This document shows, one piece after another, positions 1 to 8,305 of a stretch of 64,000 nucleotides of DNA (positions are counted from its first letter, which is position 1; the number at the start of each line of letters is the position of its first letter). This DNA is from Bacillus sp. 1NLA3E (GTDB lineage: Bacteria; Bacillota; Bacilli; Bacillales; Cytobacillaceae). A program made the position numbers and the translations under genes. The stretch covers positions 654,001 through 718,000 of the forward strand of contig NC_021171.1 of the NCBI RefSeq assembly GCF_000242895.2. Reading direction: 5' to 3'. The notes under the pieces were generated by a model that saw only the letters and a program-made list of their open reading frames with translations, was not told the origin of the DNA and made no database searches.

Positions 1-990
1 CCTTATTTACACGACTTTATGGTGAATCATTCTATAGATCCCGTTGTAATTGTAGACGAGCATAAGAATTACCATCAATTTTTATTAAAAATAAAAGAAA
101 AAGTTCCTGCTTTAACAGACTATGAAAATCAAGTTTTGACAATGTTCTCAATAGAATTATTGAATGGAAAACGTAAACATGAAATAATTTTGTTAGATAT
201 GTTATTACAACAAGATAAAGTTGAATATAATGAGTTTCTCAGTCGATTGGTTGAGTTAAATTGTCAAATAGATGAAGCGACAATAAACTCAGTTAAACGA
301 ATTTTAGATTTATCATTTTTCACTGAAGGTACAAAGAATAAATATGGAGAGATACCAATTCTGACCTTAAATGGAGAAAATGATTTTACTTTTAATGATT
401 CGATTCGTGAAAGTTTAAATGCAAATAGTTACTTCAAATTTATGGTGATGGACATTGTTCAATGTGCTAAAGAAAAAAGCATCCAATATCAAAGTTCTCA
501 TCCGCTTACGCTTTATGAAAAATATACAAGAAAAGATGCCTGCAAGCTCCTGAATTGGCATAATGACGAAAGCTCGACAATTTATGGCTACAAAACAAAA
601 CATCATACTTGTACGATATTTATTACCTACCATAAAAATGACGAAGTAGAGTCGAGTGTTAATTATGGTGATGAATTTCTTAATCAAGAAGTACTGAAAT
701 GGTATACAAGAAGTAAGAGAACATTAAATTCTGAAGAGGTTCAAAAAATTATCTATGCAGAGCAAAACAACATTGATATTCATTTATTTGTAAAGAAGGA
801 TGATGATGAAGGAAGCGACTTTTACTATATTGGTAAGGCCCAACCTGATCAGAGAAGTGTTAAACAGGATGAAATGGCAGACAAGAACGGTAAGAAAATC
901 CCTGTTGTCCATATGAACATGGTCATGGAGCAATCAATTGAAAATACACTCTATCACTATATTATTAATGGAACAAATGGGAAAATATAG
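1..990 (+). CDS. DEAD/DEAH-box helicase C-terminal part with DUF3427 domain (5' end outside window)
   Basis: The reading frame is open from base 1, so the gene enters from the left and only its last 329 codons are present. The stretch around residues 170-260 (RKDACKLLNWHNDESSTIYG, then a block with HHTCTIFITYHKN and WYTRSKRT) is what I recognise as DUF3427, a C-terminal domain of SF2 helicases that often carry an N-terminal phospholipase-D-like nuclease. The helicase motifs themselves lie outside the window. Such proteins are commonly found in defence or mobile islands, which fits the nuclease-like gene and insertion sequence that follow. The domain call is from memory of the family and the full architecture is inferred. 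Confidence 0.72.
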   Translation, partial: PYLHDFMVNHSIDPVVIVDEHKNYHQFLLKIKEKVPALTDYENQVLTMFSIELLNGKRKHEIILLDMLLQQDKVEYNEFLSRLVELNCQIDEATINSVKRILDLSFFTEGTKNKYGEIPILTLNGENDFTFNDSIRESLNANSYFKFMVMDIVQCAKEKSIQYQSSHPLTLYEKYTRKDACKLLNWHNDESSTIYGYKTKHHTCTIFITYHKNDEVESSVNYGDEFLNQEVLKWYTRSKRTLNSEEVQKIIYAEQNNIDIHLFVKKDDDEGSDFYYIGKAQPDQRSVKQDEMADKNGKKIPVVHMNMVMEQSIENTLYHYIINGTNGKI

Positions 991-1092
991 ATAAGTTCCA
1001 CTAGGGTTAACTTCAACAAATAACACGTTTAAGTGCCACCTTGAAATTAGATTAGTATTTTAATGGTTTCAAAATGGGAGAGGGCTGAAGAG

Positions 1093-1398
1093 ATGGAACC
1101 AAGTTCAAGTAAAATGCCATTTTCCTGCAAGCTTCTGATTTTTTTGCAGCTGTTTTTAGGAGTTGGAGCTATTTTTGGTGGTAGTGTATTTGTCATTGAA
1201 CCGAGCGGTGACTTGATAAACATGCCTATCTCGTTATTAGAACAAACGCCATTTAGCAATTTCCTCATCCCTGGGATCATATTACTTGTAGTATTGGGTA
1301 TAATTCCTACAATCATTTCATTTGCCCTTATTAAAAAATGGGAATGGAATAAGGGGGTATTGAGTTGGGAATTAAACCAGTACTTTAGTTTCTACTAA
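1093..1398 (+). CDS. small integral membrane protein, probably C-terminally truncated
   Basis: A 101-residue protein starting at the ATG at 1093, behind a purine-rich GGAGAGGG-like site; an in-frame ATG at 1063 has no good ribosome site. Two hydrophobic segments are visible (about residues 12-32 and 56-80), separated by a short extracytoplasmic loop containing EPSG. The second helix runs into KKWEWNKG and then an aromatic, unstructured-looking tail ending in YFSFY. I expect one or two further helices in relatives, so truncation is likely. The stop lies only a few bases before the first 131-bp repeat, so a rearrangement at that repeat could have removed the 3' end. Function unknown. Confidence 0.5.
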   Translation: MEPSSSKMPFSCKLLIFLQLFLGVGAIFGGSVFVIEPSGDLINMPISLLEQTPFSNFLIPGIILLVVLGIIPTIISFALIKKWEWNKGVLSWELNQYFSFY

Positions 1399-1403
1399 AT
1401 ACT

Positions 1404-1534
1404 TAACTAAAATAATATATGTGTGACATTATTTTTAAAAAGAATAGTATAAAAACGTTGATTTATCAGTGTTTTTTTAAAAAAAGGAAGGCATTGTTTA
1501 ATAGAATTTAATATAATATAAGGGCAGTGTGACA
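1404..1534 (+). repeat. 131-bp direct repeat, upstream copy (orphan promoter and gene-start remnant)
   Basis: This AT-rich segment recurs almost perfectly at 1646-1776; the only differences seen are in a T-run. It ends with the same TATAAGGGCAGTGTGACAA as the copy before the nuclease-like gene. The bases that follow (AAGTGAATAAATATGATTGA) resemble that gene's start (AAGTGAGTAAATATGACAAG) but hit a stop after four codons. It therefore looks like the promoter and start of a lost homologous gene. Confidence 0.75.
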
Positions 1535-1645
1535 AGCCATAATTTGGATTAAGTGAATAAATATGATTGATGAAGTGAAAAGAGATAATTTATATTGTTT
1601 CTCTAGTGTTGAATAACTCATGACTACTTTTACTAAAAATATTAA

Positions 1646-1776
1646 TAACTAAAATAATATATGTGTGACATTATTTTTAAAAAGAATAGTATAAAAACGT
1701 TGATTTATCAGTGCTTTTTTTAAAAAAGGAAGGCATTGTTTAATAGAATTTAATATAATATAAGGGCAGTGTGACA
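1646..1776 (+). repeat. 131-bp direct repeat, downstream copy, carries the promoter of the nuclease-like gene
   Basis: Second copy of the repeat, ending 22 bases before the GTG start at 1799. It contains a possible promoter: TTGTTT around 1738, then TATAAG around 1760 with about 17 bases between them. The unit-to-unit distance is 242 bases. The repeat probably arose by duplication of a promoter region, or by deletion of a tandem paralogue. Confidence 0.7.
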
Positions 1777-1798
1777 ATGTTTGAAAATGGGTGATTAA

Positions 1799-3376
1799 GT
1801 GAGTAAATATGACAAGTATTTATCAGAAATATTTACTGATGATAATATTTATAAAACAGGTAATGAACTGAACCAAATTCTTCAGGAAAAATTTCAAATA
1901 ACGACTTCTAATGCACGAAAGGTTATTTCTAGGGCATGGAGTAAGGGGACTATACAATCAAGTCATCCTATAACATTTGGAAATGGTCAGTATGTTTATT
2001 TTAAAAATAAGACTAGCTTAAGTATTAATGTTATTAAGGAAATAACTAAAAAGAACCGTCCCCCAGTTTATCATTTATTAAATTTACTAGATGCTAATGA
2101 AGGAATCATATCTTACTACGAGGGGTTAAAGATTACAGCATCCCCTTTGAGAAAAGAAAAAGAAAAGTCTAATACTCTGAATGAAATACTATATATGCTG
2201 GAGTATCTAGGGGTTGTTGAAACAAAAAATGATAGTGGCATTACATATATAATTTTATCAAGTGTTAGTAATAATTTTATTCCTTTAATGTCTCAACATA
2301 GAAATAATATGATTATGGATTGCTTCTTCATTCCAGATATACGAAATTGGTTAATAAAACATAATTTCATTGATAATAAATATATTGTGTATAGAAATCA
2401 AACTTCACCATCAAAAGGTGCAGAACATAATAATTATATTTGGGATGCTTTTGCTTATACAAATACAACTGGTTACAATACTATTTTAGGTAATAGTGTA
2501 GAACGTGATGAAAAAAAGACTTTAGTTGTGTTAGATATAGTTATACATAGAAGTTATATGTCATGTGATGTGCAAGGCTTTTTAAGAAGGGTTCAAGCTG
2601 TTCGTTCAAGTGCAACTACGGAAAGGAAAATACTTCCTATTGCTGTTTATCAAGAAATTTCTTCTCATGCATACAGTCAATTAAAATCATTAGGTTTTAT
2701 TATGCTTAATTTAGGGTCAATATATGGAGAAAATATATACCCTATCATTCATAAAATTAAAGAAATTAAAAGTTTAATATTAAATGATTGGGGTACATCT
2801 GAAGAAATTGTAGAGAATGTGGATGCAACATTATCTGAAATGGAGAAGTCTGGACAATCAATTAATTTAGGAAATATGAAAGGTGATTTGTTTGAAGTAT
2901 TGATGTATCCTTTAATAAAAATAATGCACCCATATGCTTCAATAGAACTAGGAAAGGTTCTAAAAAGAAAAGAAGATGATGGAACACATCGTGAATATGA
3001 ATATGATGTTATTGTTCGTGATTTTCAAAATGAAGAAATTATTGTTTATGAATTTAAAGGTAGAAACTCTAATATTCAAATCCCATTAAAACCACATGAT
3101 AAACCAAATACAGTTAAATGGTTTTTTAACACAACATTACCATTTGCTAGAGAAGTGTTACAAAAACAAAACTCATTTCCTGTGAAGGGTTGTTATATTA
3201 CCACTGCTAGATTTTCAGCAGATGCTTTAAAAGTATTAAATAACATAAACACACATAAAAATGTTAAACCAGAAACTCACGATGTGTTTTATGATGGAGA
3301 AAAATTATTACAATTACTAGAAGAAAAAAGAGAAAAGCACATCATAGAAGTTCTTAAGAAGTATTACATTCATTAA
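1799..3376 (+). CDS. restriction-endonuclease-like protein with C-terminal PD-(D/E)XK-type motif
   Basis: A 525-residue protein with a GTG start at 1799 preceded by GGGTGAT. Residues 1-75 look like a helix-turn-helix region (SNARKVISRAW). Residues 215-330 form an alpha/beta segment (WDAFAYT, then TLVVLDIVIHR) that resembles a degenerate nuclease-like fold. Residues 365-440 carry a clearer catalytic signature: KGDLFEVL, then EYEYDVIV and IIVYEFKGR, matching the D-x(n)-E-x-K pattern of PD-(D/E)XK nucleases. It is visibly AT-rich and lies between a helicase gene and an IS3 element. Likely a defence or restriction enzyme by inference. I do not recognise a named family, and no methylase partner is visible. 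Confidence 0.6.
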   Translation: MSKYDKYLSEIFTDDNIYKTGNELNQILQEKFQITTSNARKVISRAWSKGTIQSSHPITFGNGQYVYFKNKTSLSINVIKEITKKNRPPVYHLLNLLDANEGIISYYEGLKITASPLRKEKEKSNTLNEILYMLEYLGVVETKNDSGITYIILSSVSNNFIPLMSQHRNNMIMDCFFIPDIRNWLIKHNFIDNKYIVYRNQTSPSKGAEHNNYIWDAFAYTNTTGYNTILGNSVERDEKKTLVVLDIVIHRSYMSCDVQGFLRRVQAVRSSATTERKILPIAVYQEISSHAYSQLKSLGFIMLNLGSIYGENIYPIIHKIKEIKSLILNDWGTSEEIVENVDATLSEMEKSGQSINLGNMKGDLFEVLMYPLIKIMHPYASIELGKVLKRKEDDGTHREYEYDVIVRDFQNEEIIVYEFKGRNSNIQIPLKPHDKPNTVKWFFNTTLPFAREVLQKQNSFPVKGCYITTARFSADALKVLNNINTHKNVKPETHDVFYDGEKLLQLLEEKREKHIIEVLKKYYIH

Positions 3377-3404
3377 GAATGAAAACTGGATTGTCAACAC
3401 TTAA

Positions 3405-4238
3405 CTAGACAATTTTCTTAAGGTCTGCATTTTTGTAATCAATCGGACTTACATAACCTAGTGTTCCATGAATTCGTATGTAATTAAACCAGTGGACATA
3501 GTCGTGTAATTCCCTTGTCAAATCTTCTAAACTATCAAAATGTCGTCCCTTAACGAACTCTGTTTTGATGATTTTGAACGTGGCCTCAGCTACGGCATTG
3601 TCATATGGGCAGCCCTTCATGCTTAAAGAACGTTGAATTTTAAACGCCTTTAAAGCGTCGTCAATCAGTTTATTTTTAAACTCATTTCCTCGATCAGTAT
3701 GAAAGAGCTGGACCTTATTAAGATCCACCTTGATGGAGGCCAACGCACGATATACTAGTAATGCATCTTTGTTTGGTCCTGTGCTGCAGCCCACGATTTC
3801 CCGATTAAAAAGATCGACAAACACACATACATAATGCCATTTTTGATTGACTCTTACGTACGTTAAATCACTCACTATCGCTGTCATTTCTTCTTCCTGG
3901 TTAAACTCGCGGTTTAGTTCGTTCTTCTGTTTTGATTCATTACATGACATCGTGTGAGGTTTAAATTGAGCTACGGTGTAAGCAGAGACAAGGCCCTGCT
4001 CTTGCATAATTCGCCCAATTCGTCGTCTTGAAACGAGTAGATTACGTTTTTTTAATTCTACTTTGATTTTGTGAGTTCCATAATTTTGACGACTTGCGTG
4101 AAAAATATCGATCACTTCGGAGGTAATGTCATCCTCTTTTACCCTTACTTTCGCTTCATAATAATAGGTACTTCTGGGAAGTTGTAGGACCTTGCACATT
4201 GCTGAAATCGAGTATTTGTGTTGGTTATTTCGAATCAC
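3405..4238 (-). CDS. IS3-family transposase OrfB (DDE integrase core)
   Basis: A 277-residue integrase-core protein. The N-terminal segment (MCKVLQLPRSTYYY) is the HTH_21-type region. The catalytic triad is intact: D in VSDLTYVRV, D in LFHTDRGNEF and E in NAVAEATFKIIK. It ends with the usual WFNYIRIHGTLGY(V/M)SP-type motif. The frame is displaced relative to OrfA, and a GTG lies just 2 bases after the OrfA stop. As in other IS3 elements the active enzyme is probably an OrfAB fusion made by ribosomal frameshifting; I did not find an unambiguous slippery site. Confidence 0.92.
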   Translation of the reverse strand: MIRNNQHKYSISAMCKVLQLPRSTYYYEAKVRVKEDDITSEVIDIFHASRQNYGTHKIKVELKKRNLLVSRRRIGRIMQEQGLVSAYTVAQFKPHTMSCNESKQKNELNREFNQEEEMTAIVSDLTYVRVNQKWHYVCVFVDLFNREIVGCSTGPNKDALLVYRALASIKVDLNKVQLFHTDRGNEFKNKLIDDALKAFKIQRSLSMKGCPYDNAVAEATFKIIKTEFVKGRHFDSLEDLTRELHDYVHWFNYIRIHGTLGYVSPIDYKNADLKKIV

Positions 4239-4240
4239 AT

Positions 4241-4525
4241 TTACTTTCGTCCTAGTATCAGCGCTGCTTGCTTTAAAATATCGTTCTCCATCAGTAACTG
4301 CTTGTTTTCCTTCCGGAGTTTGTTCAGTTCAGTTTCTTCCGGTGTTTGATTGTCTTTTTCTTTGAATGATCCACTTGTCTGACTTTGACCCACCCACTTA
4401 TCCAGTGATGAAGGGGTCAAGTCATATTCACGAATAATTTCTTGTCTTGACTTGCCGTTCAAATAAAGCTGAACCATCTGATTCTTGAATTCTTCTGTGA
4501 ACTTTCTTCGTTCTCTTTTGGCCAT
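4241..4525 (-). CDS. IS3-family transposase OrfA (helix-turn-helix)
   Basis: A 94-residue protein with the typical OrfA layout: an N-terminal helix-turn-helix (KFTEEFKNQMVQLYLNGKS, then IIREYDLTPSSLDKWV) and a C-terminal leucine-zipper-like coiled coil (ETELNKLRKENKQLLMEND). It binds the terminal repeats and multimerises in known IS3 elements. The ATG at 4525 is preceded by GAGGAG. It lies immediately upstream of OrfB, in another frame, inside the IS3 element at 3387-4602. Confidence 0.92.
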   Translation of the reverse strand: MAKRERRKFTEEFKNQMVQLYLNGKSRQEIIREYDLTPSSLDKWVGQSQTSGSFKEKDNQTPEETELNKLRKENKQLLMENDILKQAALILGRK

Positions 4526-4602
4526 AATAGATTCTCCTCAGTAATAGTATCTGTAGTCTACTTGACCTTAATATTTCTGTCCAGTTAACTGTAACCTATC
4601 CA

Positions 4603-4752
4603 AACATTAATATTATTGTGGTGTATCTTTATTGTTTTATAATCTAAATTATATATGATAACCTCTAAGTAAATTGTGCCAATAGCTTTATCTAATTGGG
4701 TTTTCACAATTCGACCTCTACCAAGAACACCCGAGTTTACGACGTTTGCAAA
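4603..4752 (-). pseudogene. open reading-frame fragment cut by the IS3 element
   Basis: On the minus strand an open frame runs for about 50 codons from just after the stop of the small membrane protein (KGFANVVNSGVLGRGRIV and onward to about HHNNINV) into the right end of the IS3 element. There is no stop before the insertion. It may be the 5' part of a gene interrupted by the IS, but I do not recognise it and its start is unclear. It could equally be chance. Confidence 0.25.
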
Positions 4753-4760
4753 GCCTTTGT

Positions 4761-4973
4761 TTAACGTTTTTCTTTCTTGTTTTTTGCAATGGAGGAAAAA
4801 CCTATTATGCTTGCTCCAAAAACTGCAATAACTCCTATAATAAGAAGACTCAATGACAAAGTTTTGTTCTGAATGAATAAAGAAAGTGAAGTTAGGATGG
4901 AACCCATACTTGCTAATATAGCTAAATTGGTAAATTTACTTTGAAGACCTTTTAATTCGTTGATATTAACCAA
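4761..4973 (-). CDS. small two-helix membrane protein, function unknown
   Basis: A 70-residue protein with a short charged N-terminus (NELKGLQSKF), two hydrophobic helices (about residues 17-33 and 39-60) and a basic tail (KNKKEKR), giving a hairpin topology. The frame begins at a TTG that directly abuts a GGAG motif, which is too close for a normal ribosome site, so the real start may be elsewhere. The neighbouring IS3 element and fragment suggest a decayed neighbourhood. No family recognised. Confidence 0.4.
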   Translation of the reverse strand: MVNINELKGLQSKFTNLAILASMGSILTSLSLFIQNKTLSLSLLIIGVIAVFGASIIGFSSIAKNKKEKR

Positions 4974-5085
4974 CTCCTTTTTTTTGAATTTATACCATAT
5001 TATACTACGGGATAATCGTTTTTCATTTTATAAAAAAAGGAATTTGAACAAAAGGGGTTGGAGTGTCTAATTATTTTTTTAGCCC

Positions 5086-5225
5086 TGTTGATTGGAGTGG
5101 AAGAGGTGAGACTCCTGCCCCGCGGAAAGCGAAGCGTCTGGAACGGAAATCAATAAATCTCATAAACAGATCAAATAAAAAACTGCAGGAAAGCTCGATT
5201 TTCATCGAGTTTGTCTACAGTCTGT
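5086..5225 (+). repeat. remnant of an IS1182-type right end carrying a deleted copy of the GC-rich hairpin core
   Basis: 5086-5155 matches both outer arms of the GC-rich core seen at 13060, 25673, 33835 and 48340, but about 65 central bases are missing. It is followed by AAATAAAAAACTGCAGG and a terminal CTACAGTCTG. This parallels the right end of the IS1182-family element at 25800-25859 (AAATAAAAAATTGCC, ending CGACAATCTG). It directly abuts a terminator hairpin, as the intact element does. Confidence 0.55.
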
Positions 5226-5257
5226 AGTGGTCAACTTAATCAAGTTGACCACTTTTT
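5226..5257 (+). terminator. rho-independent terminator hairpin
   Basis: A perfect 11-bp stem (GTGGTCAACTT / AAGTTGACCAC) with loop AATC and five T. It abuts the IS1182-type end remnant and probably was the insertion target. No intact upstream gene now uses it. Confidence 0.75.
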
Positions 5258-5489
5258 AAGTTTAATTCATAAAGGGTAAAGACGAAATTGTTATATATAT
5301 ATATTATTAACTTGATGTCTATGAAGAGATAGTCCACTAGTGAGGCTAGGAACATATTAGGAACGCAAAAATGTGGTTTTTAATAATTTTCGTAAGAATA
5401 TTTGTTTTTCTATTTTTTCAAACTTTGTTTTATATAGATTTCTATACGCATAAAAAAACGCTGCTTTAGTCAGGTGAAAAAAATTATTC
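5258..5489. other. AT-rich intergenic stretch without recognisable gene
   Basis: No credible coding frame or strong hairpin was seen. It lies downstream of the flavin monooxygenase gene on the minus strand. An AAAAAAACGCTGC motif near 5452 could be part of a weak terminator. Confidence 0.4.
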
Positions 5490-6887
5490 TTAACTATTTT
5501 TCGGCGTTACGCTAGCTTTAATTTTTCGATAATGATGAGCTGTATGGCTTTCCGGCAAACGAGCTTGGCCTTTCCCATAGAGCTTTTCGCGGAGCGTTCC
5601 TTCCTCATACTCCGTTTTCAAAACACCCCGCCGTTGCAGTTCAGGAACTACGAGCTCAACGAAATCCTCAAAGGTTCCGGGGGTAATGGCATAAGCGAGG
5701 TTAAATCCATCGATATCTGTATCATCAATCCACTCCTCAAGCGAATCAGCAATTTGTTTCGGATTCCCGACAAGGATTGGGCCCATCCCGCCGATTCCGG
5801 CAAAATTGGCCAATTCTCTTACAGTCCATTTTTTCTGTGAACTTAATGTCGTCAATGATTCTAGCAATGATTTAATCGCATTGGTCTCAATATATTCAAT
5901 TTCTTGGTCAGGGTCATATTTTGAAAAATCAACACCGGACCATCCGCTTACTAATGATAGGGCGCCTTCATAGCTTATGTAGCTGGCTAGTTCTTCATAT
6001 TTTTCCCATGCTTCAGCTTCGGTACGACCAACGATTGGAGTTACCAGTGTGAATACCTTAATACTTTCAGGGTCTCTCCCCACCTCTGCTGTCTGCTTTC
6101 TTAAATCCTGAACATAATTTGAAACGGCCTCTTTGCTTGGTGCGGAAACAAAGGTGCATTCTGCGTGTTTGGCTGCAAATTTACGACCGGTTGAAGAAGC
6201 GCCAGCTTGATACAATACTGGTGTTCTTTGTGGAGAAGGCTCGCACAAATGAATCCCCGGTACATCAAAATATTTGCCATGATGTTGAATTTCGTGGACC
6301 TTAGTCGGATCAGTAAAAACTTTTTTATCCTTGTCCTTTACGACAGCATCATCTTCCCAGCTGCCTTCCCACAACTTATAGCAAACCTCTAAATACTCAT
6401 CCGCGATATTGTACCTTTCCGAGTGGAGGAAGCGATCGCCAATTTCAATGTTTTTTGTGCCGCTTTCCAGATAAGAAGTGACAATATTCCAGCCTACGCG
6501 ACCATTTGATAGGTGGTCAGCCGTCGACATTCTGCGCGCAAAGGTGTAGGGATGCTCAAATGTCGTTGAGGCAGTAATGCCAAATCCCAAATGCTTAGTC
6601 GCTCGAGCCATTGCCGAAACGAGGAGAATCGGGTCATTGACCGGAACCTGAGTCGCCTCACGGACAGTTACCGATTTATCTCCCCCATACACATCGTAAA
6701 TACCGATTACATCGGCAATAAATACCCCATCAAAGCGGCCTCTTTCCAATAATTGTGCAAGCTCAACCCAATATTCAATATCGTTATAGCGATGAGATTG
6801 GTCTTCAGGGTGAACCCATAAACCCGGGGACTGATGAGCCACACAATTCATATCAAACGCATTTAAATAAATTCTCTTCTTCTGCAA
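5490..6887 (-). CDS. LLM-class flavin-dependent monooxygenase, NtaA/SnaA/DszA type
   Basis: A 465-residue TIM-barrel flavin monooxygenase that would use FMNH2 from a partner reductase to oxidise an organic sulfur or nitrogen compound. Family marks are KRIYLNAFDMN at the start, HLSNGRVGWNIVTSYLESG in the centre, the PSPQRTPVLYQAGAS block, and GFNLAYAITPGTFEDFVELV near the end. The TTG at 6887 has AGGAGG seven bases upstream and removes 30 implausible N-terminal residues of the longer frame. It is the first gene after an attenuator leader (6948-7067) shared with the acyl-CoA-dehydrogenase/permease unit. The substrate cannot be read from the sequence; sulfur scavenging is inferred. Confidence 0.88.
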   Translation of the reverse strand: MQKKRIYLNAFDMNCVAHQSPGLWVHPEDQSHRYNDIEYWVELAQLLERGRFDGVFIADVIGIYDVYGGDKSVTVREATQVPVNDPILLVSAMARATKHLGFGITASTTFEHPYTFARRMSTADHLSNGRVGWNIVTSYLESGTKNIEIGDRFLHSERYNIADEYLEVCYKLWEGSWEDDAVVKDKDKKVFTDPTKVHEIQHHGKYFDVPGIHLCEPSPQRTPVLYQAGASSTGRKFAAKHAECTFVSAPSKEAVSNYVQDLRKQTAEVGRDPESIKVFTLVTPIVGRTEAEAWEKYEELASYISYEGALSLVSGWSGVDFSKYDPDQEIEYIETNAIKSLLESLTTLSSQKKWTVRELANFAGIGGMGPILVGNPKQIADSLEEWIDDTDIDGFNLAYAITPGTFEDFVELVVPELQRRGVLKTEYEEGTLREKLYGKGQARLPESHTAHHYRKIKASVTPKNS

Positions 6888-6947
6888 ACTATTTACCTCC
6901 TTGATTTTAGGTGAATTCTTTCTGCTTCCTTTAAAAAAAATAAAAAA

Positions 6948-7067
6948 GAGGCTCATATCAGTCCTTGTTCGGACCAATCCGAGCCTCCGGTTAACCAGTG
7001 GGCCTTATTGGTAAAAAGTAATAAATTTTTTCAAACAATGACAAACCCAATAAAACCAATCCGTCAA
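6948..7067 (-). promoter_or_regulatory. promoter and transcription-attenuator leader 1, upstream of the flavin monooxygenase
   Basis: On the minus strand TTGACG (7062-7067) is followed by a leader with a 24-nt block (6980-7003) identical to one in leader 2. This block can form an antiterminator-like hairpin (GCCCACTGG, TTAA loop, CCGGAGGC). It overlaps the 5' arm of a terminator, GAGGCTC/GAGCCTC, with an inner GGTCC/GGACT stem and a T-run (6948-6987). The two folds exclude each other. It does not match SAM-I, T-box, or other riboswitch consensus sequences I know. See leader 2 at 9771-9889. Confidence 0.72.
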
Positions 7068-7103
7068 GTTTGTTTTCGGGCAGTTGAAGCGTCTGTGCGG
7101 CTA

Positions 7104-8288
7104 TTATTCTCCACCCTCTTCGTAGAATTCCGATGGTAAGCCGACTAGGTTTTTTCCAATTATTTCCTTGGCTAGATTATTGGATGGGGATAAAGCAATG
7201 CCTGCACGGGCATCACGGTAGAGACGTTCAATTGGTCCCTTTTTGTAGCCGTACCCACCTGTTACATCCATTGCGATACCGGCTATTTTATTTGCTACTT
7301 GTGTCGCGTAGATTTTAAATTCCGCGGATTTGTACCACAAATCACCAAATGCTTTTCCCTCGGTGGCAAATTGATTGAATTTGTTGGCTAATTCCAATTG
7401 CCACGGTTTTAAACTGCTTATTAATATTTTTGCATCCGCCAACTGCTGTCTAATCACTTGATAATCAGCTAAACTCTTATTAAAATCACGATGAACGGTT
7501 CTCTTGACATGATCAACCGCCTTTGTCAGTGCTTCTTCAGCCACACCTATAAATGCGGAACCCATTCCCAACAGATAGAGAGGGTCAACCCCATTCAAGG
7601 CAATGTCGACTGCTTTGTTTTCATCCCATAATAAATCCTGCTTTTTCACCTTTACTCCTTCTAATTTCAATGGACCACTATGATTTCCGTGAACCCCTAA
7701 AGCTTCCCAAGGTCCCGCAGTAATTCCCGGTTGCTCACCATCTACAATGAAATAGCTTAAATCAGTTGGTTTTCTTGCACCCGGAGTTCGAGTCTGCAAT
7801 ATGTAAAATGCCGCTTGACCACCGCTAGTGGTAAAGGATTTCTCCAAATCCAAGATATAATCCACACCATCCCGTTTGGCTTCACTTAGACTAAACCAGG
7901 TGTGGCCGCCGGTAGCTTTTTCACTCATTGAATGAGTTCCAATCTTCCCTTTTCTAACATCTGGTAACCATCGTTCTTTTTGGTCTTCTGAACCATAATA
8001 CACAATTGTTTGAGCAGCGCCGACATGCATGACATAAATCAAAGCGGTTGAAGGGCAGCCTTTAGCGATTTCTTCAGTAGCAATTGAAAAAGCTACATAA
8101 TCAAGCCCAAGCCCATTATATTTTTCTGGAATAAGAATACTGTTCCAACCGGCTTCAGCCAATTGGTTCAAATTTTCACGAGGGAAGCTTCCATCCCTGT
8201 CAATCCCTTCAGCATTAGGGCGAATCACCTTATCTACCAACGATATTATTTCTTCACTATTCAAGTTCTTGGATTTTGTTTGTACCAT
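7104..8288 (-). CDS. acyl-CoA-dehydrogenase-family flavoprotein (SfnB/DszC-like)
   Basis: A 394-residue protein of the acyl-CoA dehydrogenase fold. The N-terminal helical part contains LAEAGWNSILIPEKYNGLGL and EEIAKGCPSTALIYVMH. The central beta domain has MSEKATGGHTW, and the C-terminal domain has DVTGGYGYKKGPIERLYRDA, typical of FAD/FMN binding at the dimer interface. The ATG at 8288 has AGGAGG six bases upstream. Members with this context often act as flavin-dependent monooxygenases on sulfur compounds rather than in beta-oxidation. It directly follows the permease gene (18-base gap) and forms a unit with it behind attenuator 2. The exact substrate is unknown. Confidence 0.85.
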   Translation of the reverse strand: MVQTKSKNLNSEEIISLVDKVIRPNAEGIDRDGSFPRENLNQLAEAGWNSILIPEKYNGLGLDYVAFSIATEEIAKGCPSTALIYVMHVGAAQTIVYYGSEDQKERWLPDVRKGKIGTHSMSEKATGGHTWFSLSEAKRDGVDYILDLEKSFTTSGGQAAFYILQTRTPGARKPTDLSYFIVDGEQPGITAGPWEALGVHGNHSGPLKLEGVKVKKQDLLWDENKAVDIALNGVDPLYLLGMGSAFIGVAEEALTKAVDHVKRTVHRDFNKSLADYQVIRQQLADAKILISSLKPWQLELANKFNQFATEGKAFGDLWYKSAEFKIYATQVANKIAGIAMDVTGGYGYKKGPIERLYRDARAGIALSPSNNLAKEIIGKNLVGLPSEFYEEGGE

Positions 8289-8305
8289 GTTGATCCTCCT
8301 TATCA

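Larger units (their letters stand above)
3387..4602 (-). mobile_element. IS3-family insertion sequence, 1216 bp, 3-bp target duplication AAC
   Basis: The element encodes OrfA and OrfB on the minus strand. Its ends are imperfect 26-bp inverted repeats, both starting TGGAT and agreeing at about 19 of 26 positions. The bases AAC flank it at 3384-3386 and 4603-4605, a 3-bp target duplication as expected for the IS3 family. Length and organisation are normal, so it may be active. It inserted ten bases after the stop codon of the nuclease-like gene. Confidence 0.9.

Noticed and set aside
6948-7040. Leader considered as SAM-I (S-box), T-box or ANTAR target
   Set aside because: The SAM-I core and T-box GGTGG-ACCGCG motif are absent, the leader is too short for a T-box, and the hexaloops GAACAA/GATAAT lack the A1/G4 pattern of ANTAR sites.
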